Counted from the stretch's first letter, positions 16,648 through 25,763 are shown. The stretch: DNA of 64,000 bases from an uncultured Oscillospiraceae bacterium (GCA_910579595.1 CAJTVM010000003.1:6961-70960); one strand, 5' to 3'. Made by a program: numbers and translations. The notes: generated by a model from the letters alone, not told the origin.

Positions 16648-17622
16648 TCAGGACCAGAGCTTGGATACGGAGCGCTCCTCGAAAATGCGCTCAATCGCCT
16701 CGGCGAACAGATGGGCTACCGGCAGGTACTTGATTTTGGGGCAGATTTCGGCGATGTTGTCCTTGGGCTGGATGGTGTCGAGAAACACCACCTCGTCCAG
16801 CACGGAGTCGTTGATGCGCTGGATGGCGGGGCCGGACAGCACGCCGTGGCTGGCACAGGCGGTGACGGACTTGGCGTGGCCGATGTCTACCAGGGCCTGG
16901 GCGGCGTGGCACAGGGACCCGCCGGTGTCCACCATGTCGTCCAGCAGGATGACGTTCTTGCCGGTGACATCGCCGATGATGTTCATGACCTCGGAGGAGT
17001 TGGCCTTCTGACGGCGCTTATCCACGATGGCCATGGGCATATCCAGCTTCTGGGCAAAGGCGCGGGCACGGGCCACGCTGCCCACATCGGGGGAGACGAT
17101 CATCGTCTCATCGTGCACAGGGGCGAAGCGGCGGAAGAAGTGCTCCACAAACACCGGGGAACCCATCAGGTTGTCCACGGGGATGTCGAAGAAACCCTGG
17201 ATCTGGTTGGCATGGAGATCCATGGTCAGCACCCGGTCGGCCCCGGCGCGGGTGATGAGGTTGGCCACCAGCTTGGCAGAGATGGGATCCCGGGGCTTGG
17301 TTTTGCGATCCTGCCGGGCATAGCCGAAGTAGGGGATTACGGCGGTGACCCGGCCCGCAGAGGCCCGTTTCAGCGCGTCGATCATGATCAGAAGTTCCAT
17401 CAGGTTGTCGTTTACCGGAGAGTTGGTGGACTGGATCACGAACACATCGGAGCCGCGGACTGTTTCGAAGATAGAGACAAAATGCTCGCCGTCAGAGAAA
17501 GCGCCGGTTTCGGCGTTGCCCAAGGGAATGCTCAGTTCCTTGCAGATGCCCTGCGCCAGGGCCTTGTTGGAGCTGCCGGAGAAGATTTTCAGATCCTTGC
17601 CGTGTGAGATCATACTTCGCAA
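16648..17622 (-). CDS. prs: Ribose-phosphate pyrophosphokinase
   Basis: This 324-residue class I PRPP synthetase converts ribose 5-phosphate and ATP to PRPP for nucleotide, histidine and tryptophan synthesis. It shows FSDGE near the N-terminus, the ATP-loop YFGYARQDRK, the metal-binding TMDLHANQIQGFF and the PRPP-binding loop VILLDDMVDTGGSL. Length is standard. The promoter is at 17715-17743. Confidence 0.97.
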   Translation of the reverse strand: MRSMISHGKDLKIFSGSSNKALAQGICKELSIPLGNAETGAFSDGEHFVSIFETVRGSDVFVIQSTNSPVNDNLMELLIMIDALKRASAGRVTAVIPYFGYARQDRKTKPRDPISAKLVANLITRAGADRVLTMDLHANQIQGFFDIPVDNLMGSPVFVEHFFRRFAPVHDETMIVSPDVGSVARARAFAQKLDMPMAIVDKRRQKANSSEVMNIIGDVTGKNVILLDDMVDTGGSLCHAAQALVDIGHAKSVTACASHGVLSGPAIQRINDSVLDEVVFLDTIQPKDNIAEICPKIKYLPVAHLFAEAIERIFEERSVSKLWS

Positions 17623-17714
17623 CTTCCTCTCTTACAAAATCGGTGGGGTGAATATGTAAACGGTTTTCAGTACATCAAGAAGATCAGGCGTCCTAAGACA
17701 GTCTGTAGAAAAAT

Positions 17715-17743
17715 ATTATATCAGAAATTCCCTCGTTTTGAAA
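17715..17743 (-). promoter_or_regulatory. prs promoter
   Basis: On the minus strand TTTCAA (17738-17743) and TATAAT (17715-17720) are separated by 17 bp, about 93 bp upstream of the prs start codon. Confidence 0.65.
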
Positions 17744-17833
17744 GGTTTTTTCACATTTCACGGAAAATGTACGATTCCACCAAAAAACCGTCGAAAAAGA
17801 GAGGAAAAGCGGTGAAAACGGCAAAAATCCTAA

Positions 17834-18331
17834 TCAGATCCGGGTGGGTGCGGGCAGCCAGCGCTGGAGGCGCTGGGTTTGGTACAGGTGGATAACCTCT
17901 ATGGTCGCACAGATCTTGTCCGCCATATTCACCACCAGCGCCTCCCGGCAGCGGGGCAGGTGGACCGCCAGCGGAAACATATGGGACACGATGGCATTCT
18001 GCTCCTTGTCGGACAGATCGGGGCACAGGGTGCGGGCGTTGCGCAGGGCAAACTCCGGATGATCCAGGCATTGGTTGCCGGGGTGGGCGGAGCCATCGGC
18101 AGAATCGTATAGGTATAGGTCATGGAGCAGCCCCGCACGGGCGGCGGCCCGGAAGTCCCAGCCGAAATACCGGGCCAGCCGGAAGGCCACATAGGACACA
18201 AACACAGAGTGCTCGTAACAGGTGATGGAAAAATGGTGCCGCCACTGCTTCATGGAGTTGACCTCCCGGCTTTCCATCAGGGAGCCGACGCAGCTGAGGA
18301 AGGCAGTGACGTTCAGATCATGCTTAGACAT
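17834..18331 (-). CDS. HD-domain phosphohydrolase-like protein
   Basis: This 165-residue protein carries an HD metal-binding fold: CYEHSVFVSY supplies the first histidine, LLHDLYLYD the HD pair, IVSHMFP a further histidine and NMADKI the final aspartate. Proteins of this type hydrolyse phosphoesters such as nucleotides; the substrate here is unknown. It is monocistronic, with its own promoter at 18417-18445 and an 85-bp leader containing the perfect palindrome ACGGCGCGGCCGCGCCGT (18391-18408). Confidence 0.85.
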   Translation of the reverse strand: MSKHDLNVTAFLSCVGSLMESREVNSMKQWRHHFSITCYEHSVFVSYVAFRLARYFGWDFRAAARAGLLHDLYLYDSADGSAHPGNQCLDHPEFALRNARTLCPDLSDKEQNAIVSHMFPLAVHLPRCREALVVNMADKICATIEVIHLYQTQRLQRWLPAPTRI

Positions 18332-18416
18332 GGTGAAGACTCCTTAACAATAATTTGCAAGGGCGGAAACCGCCGCTTCGGGCTGCATCCACGGCGCGGC
18401 CGCGCCGTACAAGGAT

Positions 18417-18445
18417 ATTATAGCAGGGGCAAACCGTTTTGTCAG
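18417..18445 (-). promoter_or_regulatory. Promoter of the HD-domain gene
   Basis: On the minus strand CTGACA (18440-18445) and TATAAT (18417-18422) are 17 bp apart. The expected transcript starts about 80 bp before the ATG. Confidence 0.65.
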
Positions 18446-18493
18446 CCGCCTTTCGAAAAATTTAATAGGAGAATCTGGAAAATTTTTGCTCCC

Positions 18494-18547
18494 TTGACAG
18501 GGGAAGCCAGCAATGCTATAATAACCGTATTAGTACGAATAGTACAA
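18494..18547 (+). promoter_or_regulatory. Promoter and likely GntR operator of the GntR-ABC operon
   Basis: TTGACA (18494-18499) and TATAAT (18517-18522) are exactly 17 bp apart, a near-consensus promoter. Just downstream, GTAC-GAATA-GTAC (about 18533-18545) gives two palindromic GTAC half-sites, similar in style to sites bound by YtrA-type GntR repressors. Binding there would block the start of transcription, so autoregulation is likely. Confidence 0.7.
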
Positions 18548-18569
18548 TTTGTCGAAAGGAGGCGGGGCC

Positions 18570-18938
18570 ATGCTCAGCCTGAACTACCGGGACAGCCGCC
18601 CCATCTATGAGCAGGTACGGGACGGGCTGCGCCGTCTGATCATCACGGGGGCCATCCCGGCGGGGGATAAGCTGCCCTCCGTCCGGGCCATGGCGGGGCA
18701 GCTTGCCATCAACCCCAACACCATCCAGCGGGCCTATGAATCCTTGGAGCAGGAGGGCTACGCCTACTCGGTGCCGGGGAAGGGGAGCTTTGCCGCCCTG
18801 CCCCAGGACGTCACCGACAAGCGCCGGGGGGAGCTGCTGGCCAAGCTGGACGCCATCGTGCAGGAGCTGGTCTACCTGGGGATGACCCCAGAGGACATTG
18901 GCCGGAGATGCGCGGCCTGGAAGGAGGATGCGAAATGA
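18570..18938 (+). CDS. GntR family regulator, YtrA type
   Basis: The 122-residue protein has an N-terminal GntR winged helix (RPIYEQVRDGLRRLIITGAI, then LPSVRAMAGQLAINPNTIQRAYE) and only a short C-terminal tail. That lack of a large effector domain is the mark of the YtrA subfamily. AAAGGAGG precedes the ATG at 18570. Its stop overlaps the start of the ABC ATPase gene (ATGA). YtrA-type regulators usually repress the ABC transporter encoded with them, often in response to cell-wall stress. Confidence 0.92.
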   Translation: MLSLNYRDSRPIYEQVRDGLRRLIITGAIPAGDKLPSVRAMAGQLAINPNTIQRAYESLEQEGYAYSVPGKGSFAALPQDVTDKRRGELLAKLDAIVQELVYLGMTPEDIGRRCAAWKEDAK

Positions 18939-19837
18939 TTGAAGTGAAAAACGTGGTTAAAAGCTTTGACGGCTTCCACGCCCTGGACGGGCTGACCATG
19001 ACGGTGCCGAAAGGGGCCATTTACGGCCTGGTTGGGCCAAACGGGGCGGGCAAGTCCACCATCCTGCGCCACCTGTGCGGGGCCTACCGCCAGGACTCCG
19101 GCGAGATTTTGCTGGAGGGCGCGCCCATCTATGAAAACCCCGCCGCGAAAACGCGCATGGCGGTCATACCCGATGAGCTGTACTACTTCGGCTCCGCCTC
19201 CACCCGGGACATGATGAAGTTTTACAAAGGCATTTACCCCAGCTTCGACGTGGAGCGCTACCAGCGTTTGAAGGAGGCATTCCCCGAGGTGGACGAGAAG
19301 CGGGCGATCCGCCGCCTGTCCAAGGGGATGCAGAAGCAGTCGGCATTCTGGCTGGCCCTGAGCTGCAAGCCGGACTACCTGCTCTTGGACGAGCCGGTGG
19401 ACGGGCTGGATCCGGTGATGCGCCGCCAGGTGTGGTCGCTGCTGATGGTGGACGTGGCCGAGCGGGGCGCCACGGTGCTGGTGTCCTCCCACAACCTGCG
19501 GGAGTTGGAGGACGTGTGCGACCATGTGGGCATCCTGAGCCACGGGAAGGTGGCCCTGGAGCGGTCTCTGAGCGAACTCCAGGGCGGCACCGTCAAGGTA
19601 CAGATCGCCTTTCAGAGTGAGACGCCCCCGGAACTGCCGGAGGACATCCACGTCATCCACGAAAGCCACGTGGGCCGGGTGTACACCTATATCGTCCGGG
19701 GGAGGTTGGAGGAGGTCAAAGAGAGGTTCCGGCCGCTGGATCCCCTGTTTGTGGACGCGCTCCCCCTGACCCTGGAGGAGATCTTTATCTATGAAATGGG
19801 AGGTGAGGACTATGCGGTCCGGGACATCGTTCTTTGA
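18935..19837 (+). CDS. ABC transporter ATP-binding protein (YtrB-like)
   Basis: The 300-residue ATPase has Walker A GPNGAGKST, a signature LSKGMQKQ instead of LSGGQ, Walker B LLLDEPVDGLD and the switch SSHNLREL. LSKG-type signatures are typical of ATPases paired with YtrA-like regulators. A C-terminal extension of about 80 residues follows the nucleotide-binding domain. It overlaps gntR by four bases and the permease gene by 26 bases, so the three form one coupled operon. The substrate is unknown. Confidence 0.92.
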   Translation: MIEVKNVVKSFDGFHALDGLTMTVPKGAIYGLVGPNGAGKSTILRHLCGAYRQDSGEILLEGAPIYENPAAKTRMAVIPDELYYFGSASTRDMMKFYKGIYPSFDVERYQRLKEAFPEVDEKRAIRRLSKGMQKQSAFWLALSCKPDYLLLDEPVDGLDPVMRRQVWSLLMVDVAERGATVLVSSHNLRELEDVCDHVGILSHGKVALERSLSELQGGTVKVQIAFQSETPPELPEDIHVIHESHVGRVYTYIVRGRLEEVKERFRPLDPLFVDALPLTLEEIFIYEMGGEDYAVRDIVL

Positions 19838-21671
19838 TTGGACGGTTTTCAAGAAAACCATCTGCCGCTTCTGGCCCCTGTGGGGGACGTACTTCGCCAT
19901 CTGGCTGGTGATGCTGCCCCTGAACGGGCTGATGCGGCTGCGGATGCAGATCGCCAATGGCTTCGACTTTATGGAGGACTTTGCCTACAGCTGGGTGGCT
20001 TCGGTGGCGGCTGTGGACAGCATCGTGGTGCTGATGGCGCTGTTCGGCGCGCTGTGCGCCATGGCGGTGTTCAGCCACCTGTACAACGCCCGCTCCGCCA
20101 ACCTGTTCGGCTCCCTGCCCATCCGGCGGGAGGGACTGTTCCTCACCCATTACCTGGCGGGGCTGGCCTTCCTGCTGGCGCCCAATGCGGTCATCTTCCT
20201 GCTCACCCTGCTGGTGGAGCTGGCGGGGGGCACGGTGTGTATGCAGGGGCTGCTGTTCTGGCTGGCGGTGGTGTGTGGAGAGGGGTTCTTCTTCTACTCC
20301 ATGGCGGTGTTCTGCGGAATGTTCACCGGGCATATCCTGGCCCTGCCCGCCTTTTACGCCATCTTTAACTTTATTGTTTCTGGCGTGACCGAGCTGGTGC
20401 ATACGGTGCTCCGGGGGTTTTACTACGGCTTCTCCGGCTTCACGGAGGAGGTCTATACCGTGGTGAAGTGGTTCACCCCGATCGTGTGGCTGTCCGAGAC
20501 GGTGCGGGCCAGCACTTACCATACGAATGCCGAGGTCACCGGCGAGGCCCTGCCGGTATTGGAGACGGAGGGCCTTGGCGCGGTGGGCATTTACGCCATT
20601 GCGGCGGTGGCGCTGGCGGTGTGCGCCTTCTTCCTCTACCGTGCCCGGCGGCTGGAGAGCGCCGGGGACGTGGTGTCCGTCCGGCCCATGCGCCCGGTGT
20701 TCAAGTACGGCGTGGCCCTGTGCGCGGGGCTGGCCCTGGGTATGGTCACCACCATGTTCACCGGCGGCGGAGAGATCCCGCTGATGTGCGCCATTGTGGT
20801 CTGGGGCGTCATCGGCTGCTTCGGGGCACAAATGCTGCTGGACAAATCCTTCCGGGTGTTCCGCAAATGGAAGGGCGCGGCAGCGGTGGCAGCGGTGTTT
20901 ATCGCCCTGTTCCTGGTGGTGAACTTTGACCTCACTGGGTTCGAGACACGTATCCCCGACCCGTCCACCGTGGACAGCGTGGAGGCCGGCGGGATCACCG
21001 CGGTGTACCTGGGGGATGACGGCGACCACCTCCAGCAGACGATCACTGACCAGTCCGTCATTGATCTGATCAACATCCTCCACCGGGAGGCGGTGGCGCA
21101 GCGGGACGAGGAGCGGCAGGCCCAAATGCAGATCGGGGGCGCCAGCACCAGTCTGGAGCTGACCTACCGCCTGAAAACCGGCGGGACCCTCACCCGGCGG
21201 TACACGGTGTGGCTGGACCCGGACGAGGTGAACCGGGAGGGCGCCGCCGCCTGGGCGGTCCAGCAGCTCTATGACAACCGGGAGCTGTACTGGCAGGCGT
21301 ACGGCTTCGGCCAGCTGGAGACGTACCTGGCCGAGGGCGGCAGGCTGGAGAACGCCAACCACGAGTTTTACGACGAGGAAGCGGGAATGAGCGATTATGC
21401 CGTTTACTACGGAAAGGACGCGGCCACGCTGTTCGCCGCCATGAAGGAGGACTTCTTCGCCGGACGCATCGCCGTGCGCCGGGTGGAGGACGAGGAGCAT
21501 TGGTACGGCGGTTCCCTCAGAAATTACCTCATGTTTGAGGCGGCAACAAAGGCCGGCGGGTCGTTCTACGTCCAGATTTCCCTCCAGGATACGGCCACCA
21601 GCACCCTGGCGGCGCTGGAGGGGATGGCCGGACGGGGGGTAGGCCCCGATACGGAGATATACGCGAAGTAA
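19812..21671 (+). CDS. ABC transporter permease with large extracytoplasmic C-terminal domain
   Basis: The ATG at 19812 is chosen because GGGAGGTGAGG stands just upstream. The 619-residue protein has about ten membrane helices in its first 370 residues, with an early loop bearing YNARSANLFGSLPIRREGLF as in ABC-2 permeases tied to YtrA operons. About 240 residues after the last helix are soluble, probably outside the cell, and resemble nothing I know. It ends one base before a truncated MITE, so that insertion sits immediately at its 3' end. Confidence 0.87.
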   Translation: MRSGTSFFDWTVFKKTICRFWPLWGTYFAIWLVMLPLNGLMRLRMQIANGFDFMEDFAYSWVASVAAVDSIVVLMALFGALCAMAVFSHLYNARSANLFGSLPIRREGLFLTHYLAGLAFLLAPNAVIFLLTLLVELAGGTVCMQGLLFWLAVVCGEGFFFYSMAVFCGMFTGHILALPAFYAIFNFIVSGVTELVHTVLRGFYYGFSGFTEEVYTVVKWFTPIVWLSETVRASTYHTNAEVTGEALPVLETEGLGAVGIYAIAAVALAVCAFFLYRARRLESAGDVVSVRPMRPVFKYGVALCAGLALGMVTTMFTGGGEIPLMCAIVVWGVIGCFGAQMLLDKSFRVFRKWKGAAAVAAVFIALFLVVNFDLTGFETRIPDPSTVDSVEAGGITAVYLGDDGDHLQQTITDQSVIDLINILHREAVAQRDEERQAQMQIGGASTSLELTYRLKTGGTLTRRYTVWLDPDEVNREGAAAWAVQQLYDNRELYWQAYGFGQLETYLAEGGRLENANHEFYDEEAGMSDYAVYYGKDAATLFAAMKEDFFAGRIAVRRVEDEEHWYGGSLRNYLMFEAATKAGGSFYVQISLQDTATSTLAALEGMAGRGVGPDTEIYAK

Positions 21672-21760
21672 GAACCTGTATTCACAACCTCAATTCACCG
21701 TTTGGCCGGGTCTATTCCCGCCATGCCGCGTTAAATTTTCTTGAAATAAACACAATGATT
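21672..21760 (-). mobile_element. Miniature inverted-repeat element, copy 2 (left half only)
   Basis: The sequence from GAACCTGTATTCACAACC onward is nearly identical to the first 89 bp of the copy at 37252, then stops abruptly and is replaced by the hairpin at 21761-21794. The other terminal repeat is missing, so this copy should be immobile. It begins right after the stop codon of the ABC permease gene. Confidence 0.85.
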
Positions 21761-21794
21761 CACCCCCCGTGCCGGACGTCCGGTACGGGGGGTG
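21761..21794. terminator. Hairpin downstream of the HtrA gene
   Basis: CACCCCCCGTGCCGG (21761-21775) pairs with CCGGTACGGGGGGTG (21780-21794) with one G-T pair. It directly follows the HtrA stop codon on the minus strand. There is no clear T-tract, perhaps because the truncated MITE replaced the original downstream sequence. Confidence 0.6.
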
Positions 21795-21800
21795 CTATCG

Positions 21801-23231
21801 TTAACCGCCGAAGAAATAGTTCCAGGGGAAGCTGTCATAGGGGTTGCTGTAATAGCCTCCGTTCCCGTTCCCGTTTCCGTATCCATCAGGATACTGGTAA
21901 TTATAGCCGCCGCTGGAGGTGGGCTGGGGAGCGGGATCCTGGGTCTTGCCCTGGTTGTTGGAAGACTGGTTGTCGGTCTGCTCGTCGAAGGTGAGGGTGA
22001 CGGTGAGGGTTTCGCCGGAGCGGAATACCTCCACGCTCACCGTGTCTCCCGCCCGGTAGCTGTTCTTCACGGACACCAGCTGGTTGGCATCCGTGATCTC
22101 GGTGTCATCGATCTTGGTGATGATGTCGCCCTGGCGGATGCCGGCGGTTTCGGCGCAGGAGCCTGGCTCCACGCCGTTGACGTACACACCAGCGGGCCAG
22201 CCGAAAAACTGCTTGTTCTCGTCAGAGACGGTCCTGGGGTTCAGGATGCCCATGTAGGGCCGGCCGGTGACGTAGCCGTACTGCATATAGTCGGTGACGA
22301 TATTGATCACATCGTTGATGGGGATGGCGAAGCCAATGCCCTCGATGGCGGCGTTGGAGGATTGGCCGTTGTTGCTGAGCTTAGCGGAGGTGATGCCCAC
22401 CACCCGGCCATAGCTGTCAAACAGCGGCCCGCCGGAGTTGCCGGAGTTGATGGTGCAGTCGGTCTGGATCATGTTGTTCATCACGGTGCCGTCGCTCATG
22501 GTGATGGAGCGCCCGGTGGAAGACACCTGGCCGGAGGTCTGGGAGAAGGACAGGGTGCCCAGGGCGTTGCCGATGGTGCACACCGTCTCGCCCACCACCA
22601 GGTCGTCGGAGTCGCCCAGTACCACACATTTCAGGCCGGACACGCCGTCGATCTTCAGCACCGCCACATCGTTGAGCTCCTCGCCGCCCACCAGCTTGGC
22701 GTCGTAGGTGTCGCCGTTGTTCAGCGTTACCTTGATCTCGTTGGCCCCATCAATGACGTGGTAGTTGGTGATGATGTAGCCGTCCTCGCTGATGATGAAG
22801 CCGGAGCCCGCGCCGGACGTCTCATACTGGTACCAGCCCTGCTGGGTGGCGCTCCGCACGGAGATGCACACGCAGGCATCGGCGTAGGCGGCGTTGATCT
22901 CGGCCAGGCTCATGGGGGTGAGGCCGTCGGCCTGCTTCACCTGCACGGCGGTGGGGGTGGTATCGTTGCGGTAAATGGTGGTTTCCTGCTTGGGGCCGGA
23001 ATTCAAGGCGTCATAGGCCGCCGCGCCGCCCAGGCCCGCGCCGCCGCCCACCAGAGCGCAGCACAGCACCAGGGCTACCGCCTTGCCCGCGCCGCCGCCC
23101 TTTTTCTGCTTCCGGGTGGACTGGGGCGGTGTGGGGGGGGTAGGCTGGGGTCTGTCCCAGGGATCGCCGCTGGGACGGGAGGAATAGCTGTGATGATAGG
23201 TGCTGTTGTTGAATTGATCGTTATCGTACAT
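21801..23231 (-). CDS. htrA: HtrA/DegP-like serine protease
   Basis: This 476-residue membrane-anchored protease degrades or refolds misfolded envelope proteins. It has a Pro-rich cytoplasmic tail, one signal-anchor helix (about 50-70), a trypsin-like domain with catalytic His158 (NYHV), Asp188 (NDVAVL) and Ser266 (SGNSGGPLF), and one PDZ domain (about 330-420). The C-terminal 40 residues are a Gly/Asn/Tyr-rich tail of the kind seen in clostridial HtrA proteins. GAAAGGAG precedes the ATG. It appears monocistronic. Confidence 0.94.
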   Translation of the reverse strand: MYDNDQFNNSTYHHSYSSRPSGDPWDRPQPTPPTPPQSTRKQKKGGGAGKAVALVLCCALVGGGAGLGGAAAYDALNSGPKQETTIYRNDTTPTAVQVKQADGLTPMSLAEINAAYADACVCISVRSATQQGWYQYETSGAGSGFIISEDGYIITNYHVIDGANEIKVTLNNGDTYDAKLVGGEELNDVAVLKIDGVSGLKCVVLGDSDDLVVGETVCTIGNALGTLSFSQTSGQVSSTGRSITMSDGTVMNNMIQTDCTINSGNSGGPLFDSYGRVVGITSAKLSNNGQSSNAAIEGIGFAIPINDVINIVTDYMQYGYVTGRPYMGILNPRTVSDENKQFFGWPAGVYVNGVEPGSCAETAGIRQGDIITKIDDTEITDANQLVSVKNSYRAGDTVSVEVFRSGETLTVTLTFDEQTDNQSSNNQGKTQDPAPQPTSSGGYNYQYPDGYGNGNGNGGYYSNPYDSFPWNYFFGG

Positions 23232-23431
23232 GGAAATCTGCTCCTTTCACTTCCGCGGTTCTGTTTGGAAGGGCCGGGGGAGGGCTGCTTTGCTGTTTTC
23301 CCCTGCCGCTTGTCACGCTTCGCCTGCTCACGGCGGCTCCGCGCTTCCGATGAGATTAAGATACTCCATAATTATGTCTAAAATGTGTCATAGGCCCGAA
23401 ATGATTTTGAATTTGCGCTGAAAAGAAGCTG

Positions 23432-23460
23432 AAAAAAGGGGGCCTACGCCCCCTTTTTTT
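23432..23460. terminator. Bidirectional terminator containing a stop codon in its loop
   Basis: AAAAAAGGGGGC pairs with GCCCCCTTTTTT around a four-base loop. The stop codon of the AI-2E family gene (23444-23446) lies in the loop, so the last codons of that gene form one arm. Confidence 0.88.
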
Positions 23461-24634
23461 CGTCAGGCTTCCGCCCGGAGCGGAGGATGGCGCTGATATC
23501 CGCGGCGGCCAGGGACAGATCGTCCAGCACCGGGCGGAATATACCCAGCTTGGCCAGGTTGATGCACACCAGCAGCAGCAGCGGGCCCACCACCATGCCC
23601 AGAACGCCGCCCAGCTTCATACCCATGTAAATGCCAACCAGGGACAGGATGGGGGACAACCCGGTCTGGTCGCCCAGGATTTTCGGTTCGGCAAAGCGGC
23701 GGAACAGCACGATCACGCCCCACACCGCCATCAGCGCCGCCGCCTCGCCATACTGGGCCAGCACCATGTCGATGACCGCCCAGGGCACCATCACGGTGCC
23801 CGCGCCGATGATGGGGATGAAATCCAGCACCGCCAGCCCAAAGGCCAGCAGCAGGCCGTAGGGCTGGCCCATGAAGAAAAAGCCTACGGCGAGGATCAGG
23901 AATACTCCCAGCGACAAAATCAGCTGGCTCTTGATATAGCCGCCAAAGGCGCTGATAAAGATGTCCTTCACTGAGCGGCAGAAGTCCCTCGCCACCATGG
24001 GCACCCGGTCGGTCAGCTCGAACCGCAGCCGGGGGTAGTCGCCGGTGATGAAGTAGCTGGCCATCATGAACACCACCAGGGCTACGGCAAAGCCGGATAC
24101 GCTGGTCACCATGGAGGGAGCCTGTCCCGCCATTTCCGCCAGCCAGCCAGAGATGTCCAGCCCCTGCACCCAGTCCAGCAGGGCGTCCGTGAGATCCTCG
24201 CCGGAGGTGAGCACGCCCCGGGGCACAAGGTTCCCCAATCCGGCGAGCCAGCTCTGGACGCTGTTGACCACCCGGGCCGCGCCGTCCATCAGCTCGTCCA
24301 GCAGGGACTGCTGGTTGGCGAACAGGGAGCGCACCTGATCCACCGCCATCCAGCCCAGGCAGAACAGCACACCCACGATGACGGCGAACACCAGGATCAC
24401 CACCACCATGGAGATCAGCTTCCGGGAGAGGTTGGTTTTCTGCTGGAGCCAGCGCACCGCCGGGTTGAGCAGCCAGGCCAGCACCAGCGCCAGCACAAAG
24501 GGGCTGAGCAGGGACAGCAAGGGCAGTCCCACCCAGATCACCAGGGCCAGCCCGCCCAGGGCCAGCGCCCCCCGCAGGCCCAGCCGCAGCCATAATTGCG
24601 CCCGTTCCCTCCAGGCCAGAGGTGTATTGTCCAT
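23444..24634 (-). CDS. AI-2E transporter family (YtvI-like) membrane protein
   Basis: This 396-residue protein has about eight membrane helices: two near the N-terminus, one after a short amphipathic stretch, then a soluble part and a final bundle. The conserved YGLLLAFGLAVLDFIPIIGAG segment and the terminal PLLLLVCINL helix mark the AI-2E transporter/YtvI family. Members include autoinducer exporters and the sporulation protein YtvI; the exact substrate cannot be assigned. It lies 12 bp downstream of the AEC carrier gene and ends inside a terminator. Confidence 0.87.
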   Translation of the reverse strand: MDNTPLAWRERAQLWLRLGLRGALALGGLALVIWVGLPLLSLLSPFVLALVLAWLLNPAVRWLQQKTNLSRKLISMVVVILVFAVIVGVLFCLGWMAVDQVRSLFANQQSLLDELMDGAARVVNSVQSWLAGLGNLVPRGVLTSGEDLTDALLDWVQGLDISGWLAEMAGQAPSMVTSVSGFAVALVVFMMASYFITGDYPRLRFELTDRVPMVARDFCRSVKDIFISAFGGYIKSQLILSLGVFLILAVGFFFMGQPYGLLLAFGLAVLDFIPIIGAGTVMVPWAVIDMVLAQYGEAAALMAVWGVIVLFRRFAEPKILGDQTGLSPILSLVGIYMGMKLGGVLGMVVGPLLLLVCINLAKLGIFRPVLDDLSLAAADISAILRSGRKPDEKKGA

Positions 24635-24646
24635 ATGCGCGCCTCC

Positions 24647-25576
24647 TTACGTAACGGCCAAAAGCTGTGCCAGCACCGCCATGACCGGCAGGGTGACGAT
24701 GCACAGCAGGGTGGACAGGGTGATTTGCCGCGCCACCAGCGGCGCGTCCTTGCCCATGCTCTGGGCGAACAGGCTGGTGATCCCGGCGGTGGGGCAACCG
24801 GCCAGAATCACCGCCGCCACATACACCATCCAATCCAGGCGGAAGGGCAGCAGCATCAGCGCGGTGAGCAGTGGGATAGCCAGCAGCTTGACGGCGGACA
24901 CAAGATAGAGCTTTTTGGTGGAGAATACCTCCCGCAGGTCGGCCTGGGCCATCTGCCCGCCGATGATCACCATGGCCAGGGGGGTATTCAGGCTGCCCAG
25001 GTAGCCTACGGCGGCGTCTACCGGCCCGGGCAGCCGCCAGCCGGTGAAAAACAGCAGCAGCCCCGCCGCAAAGCCCAGCACACCGGGGTTGAGGATCACC
25101 TTTTTTACCGCCAGCTCGGACCGCCCGCCGAGGAGGGCGCGGCCATGGGTCCAGGTGGCGATGTTGAAAACCGCCAGGCCCACCACCGCGATCATCATGG
25201 CTTCGTCCCCCATGACGGACTGGATCAGGGGCAGGCCCATGAAGCCGGTGTTGCCGTAGACAGCGGCGAAGCGCATCAGTCCCTGATGATCCTTTCCCTC
25301 CCGGGGGAACAGGAACTGGGACAGCGCCATGTACACCACATACGCCCCTGCCATCACCGCCAGGGCGGTGAACAGCTGCTCCTGGCTTTCCGGGGTACGC
25401 TCCACCTCGAAGGAGGTGATCATGATGCATGGGGTGACCACATACATCAGGATACGGGACACCTGGGACAAGGCGTCGCCGGACAGCAGGCCCAGCCGGC
25501 CGAAAGCGAAGCCCACCGCCATGAGCAGGAACAGGGTGAGCACGCTGCCGCTCACCACCAAAAGCGCGTCAAGCAT
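24647..25576 (-). CDS. AEC family (auxin efflux carrier-like) transporter
   Basis: The 309-residue protein has ten predicted membrane helices in two inverted halves. The AEC motifs are visible: GRLGLL and MYVVTPC in the first helices, AVYGNTGFMGLPL in the middle and CPTAGITSLFAQ in the second half, with conserved Pro/Gly breaks. In bacteria these carriers move organic acids such as malate or malonate; the substrate here is unknown. It is the first gene of a two-gene operon with the AI-2E family gene. Confidence 0.9.
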   Translation of the reverse strand: MLDALLVVSGSVLTLFLLMAVGFAFGRLGLLSGDALSQVSRILMYVVTPCIMITSFEVERTPESQEQLFTALAVMAGAYVVYMALSQFLFPREGKDHQGLMRFAAVYGNTGFMGLPLIQSVMGDEAMMIAVVGLAVFNIATWTHGRALLGGRSELAVKKVILNPGVLGFAAGLLLFFTGWRLPGPVDAAVGYLGSLNTPLAMVIIGGQMAQADLREVFSTKKLYLVSAVKLLAIPLLTALMLLPFRLDWMVYVAAVILAGCPTAGITSLFAQSMGKDAPLVARQITLSTLLCIVTLPVMAVLAQLLAVT

Positions 25577-25696
25577 AGGGAGTTCCCCTTTCTCTTTTTG
25601 TCCTCTGATTTATTTCCCTGAATTGTACCACAGGCGTCCGTCCGATTCAATAATAATTCGGGTTAATTTGCTGGAGTTTTGTTCAGCCATGCCGCA

Positions 25697-25725
25697 TTGA
25701 CAAGTGAAACCCTTTCGGTTATACT
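25697..25725 (+). promoter_or_regulatory. Promoter of the ABC exporter operon
   Basis: TTGACA (25697-25702) and TATACT (25720-25725) are separated by 17 bp, about 39 bp upstream of the ATG at 25764, with an AAAAAAGGAG site between. Confidence 0.72.
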
Positions 25726-25763
25726 TATTATTTAACCAAATTTGAAAAAAGGAGTGTCCTCAT

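Noticed and set aside
18391..18408. Perfect 18-bp palindrome ACGGCGCGGCCGCGCCGT as an operator
   Set aside because: It is very GC-rich and lies in the leader of the HD gene; GC-rich palindromes arise easily here and no regulator is nearby to assign it to.
19785..21500. Minus-strand frame of 571 codons opposite the ABC permease
   Set aside because: Shadow of the permease gene; rich in His and Gln, no motif, no start site.
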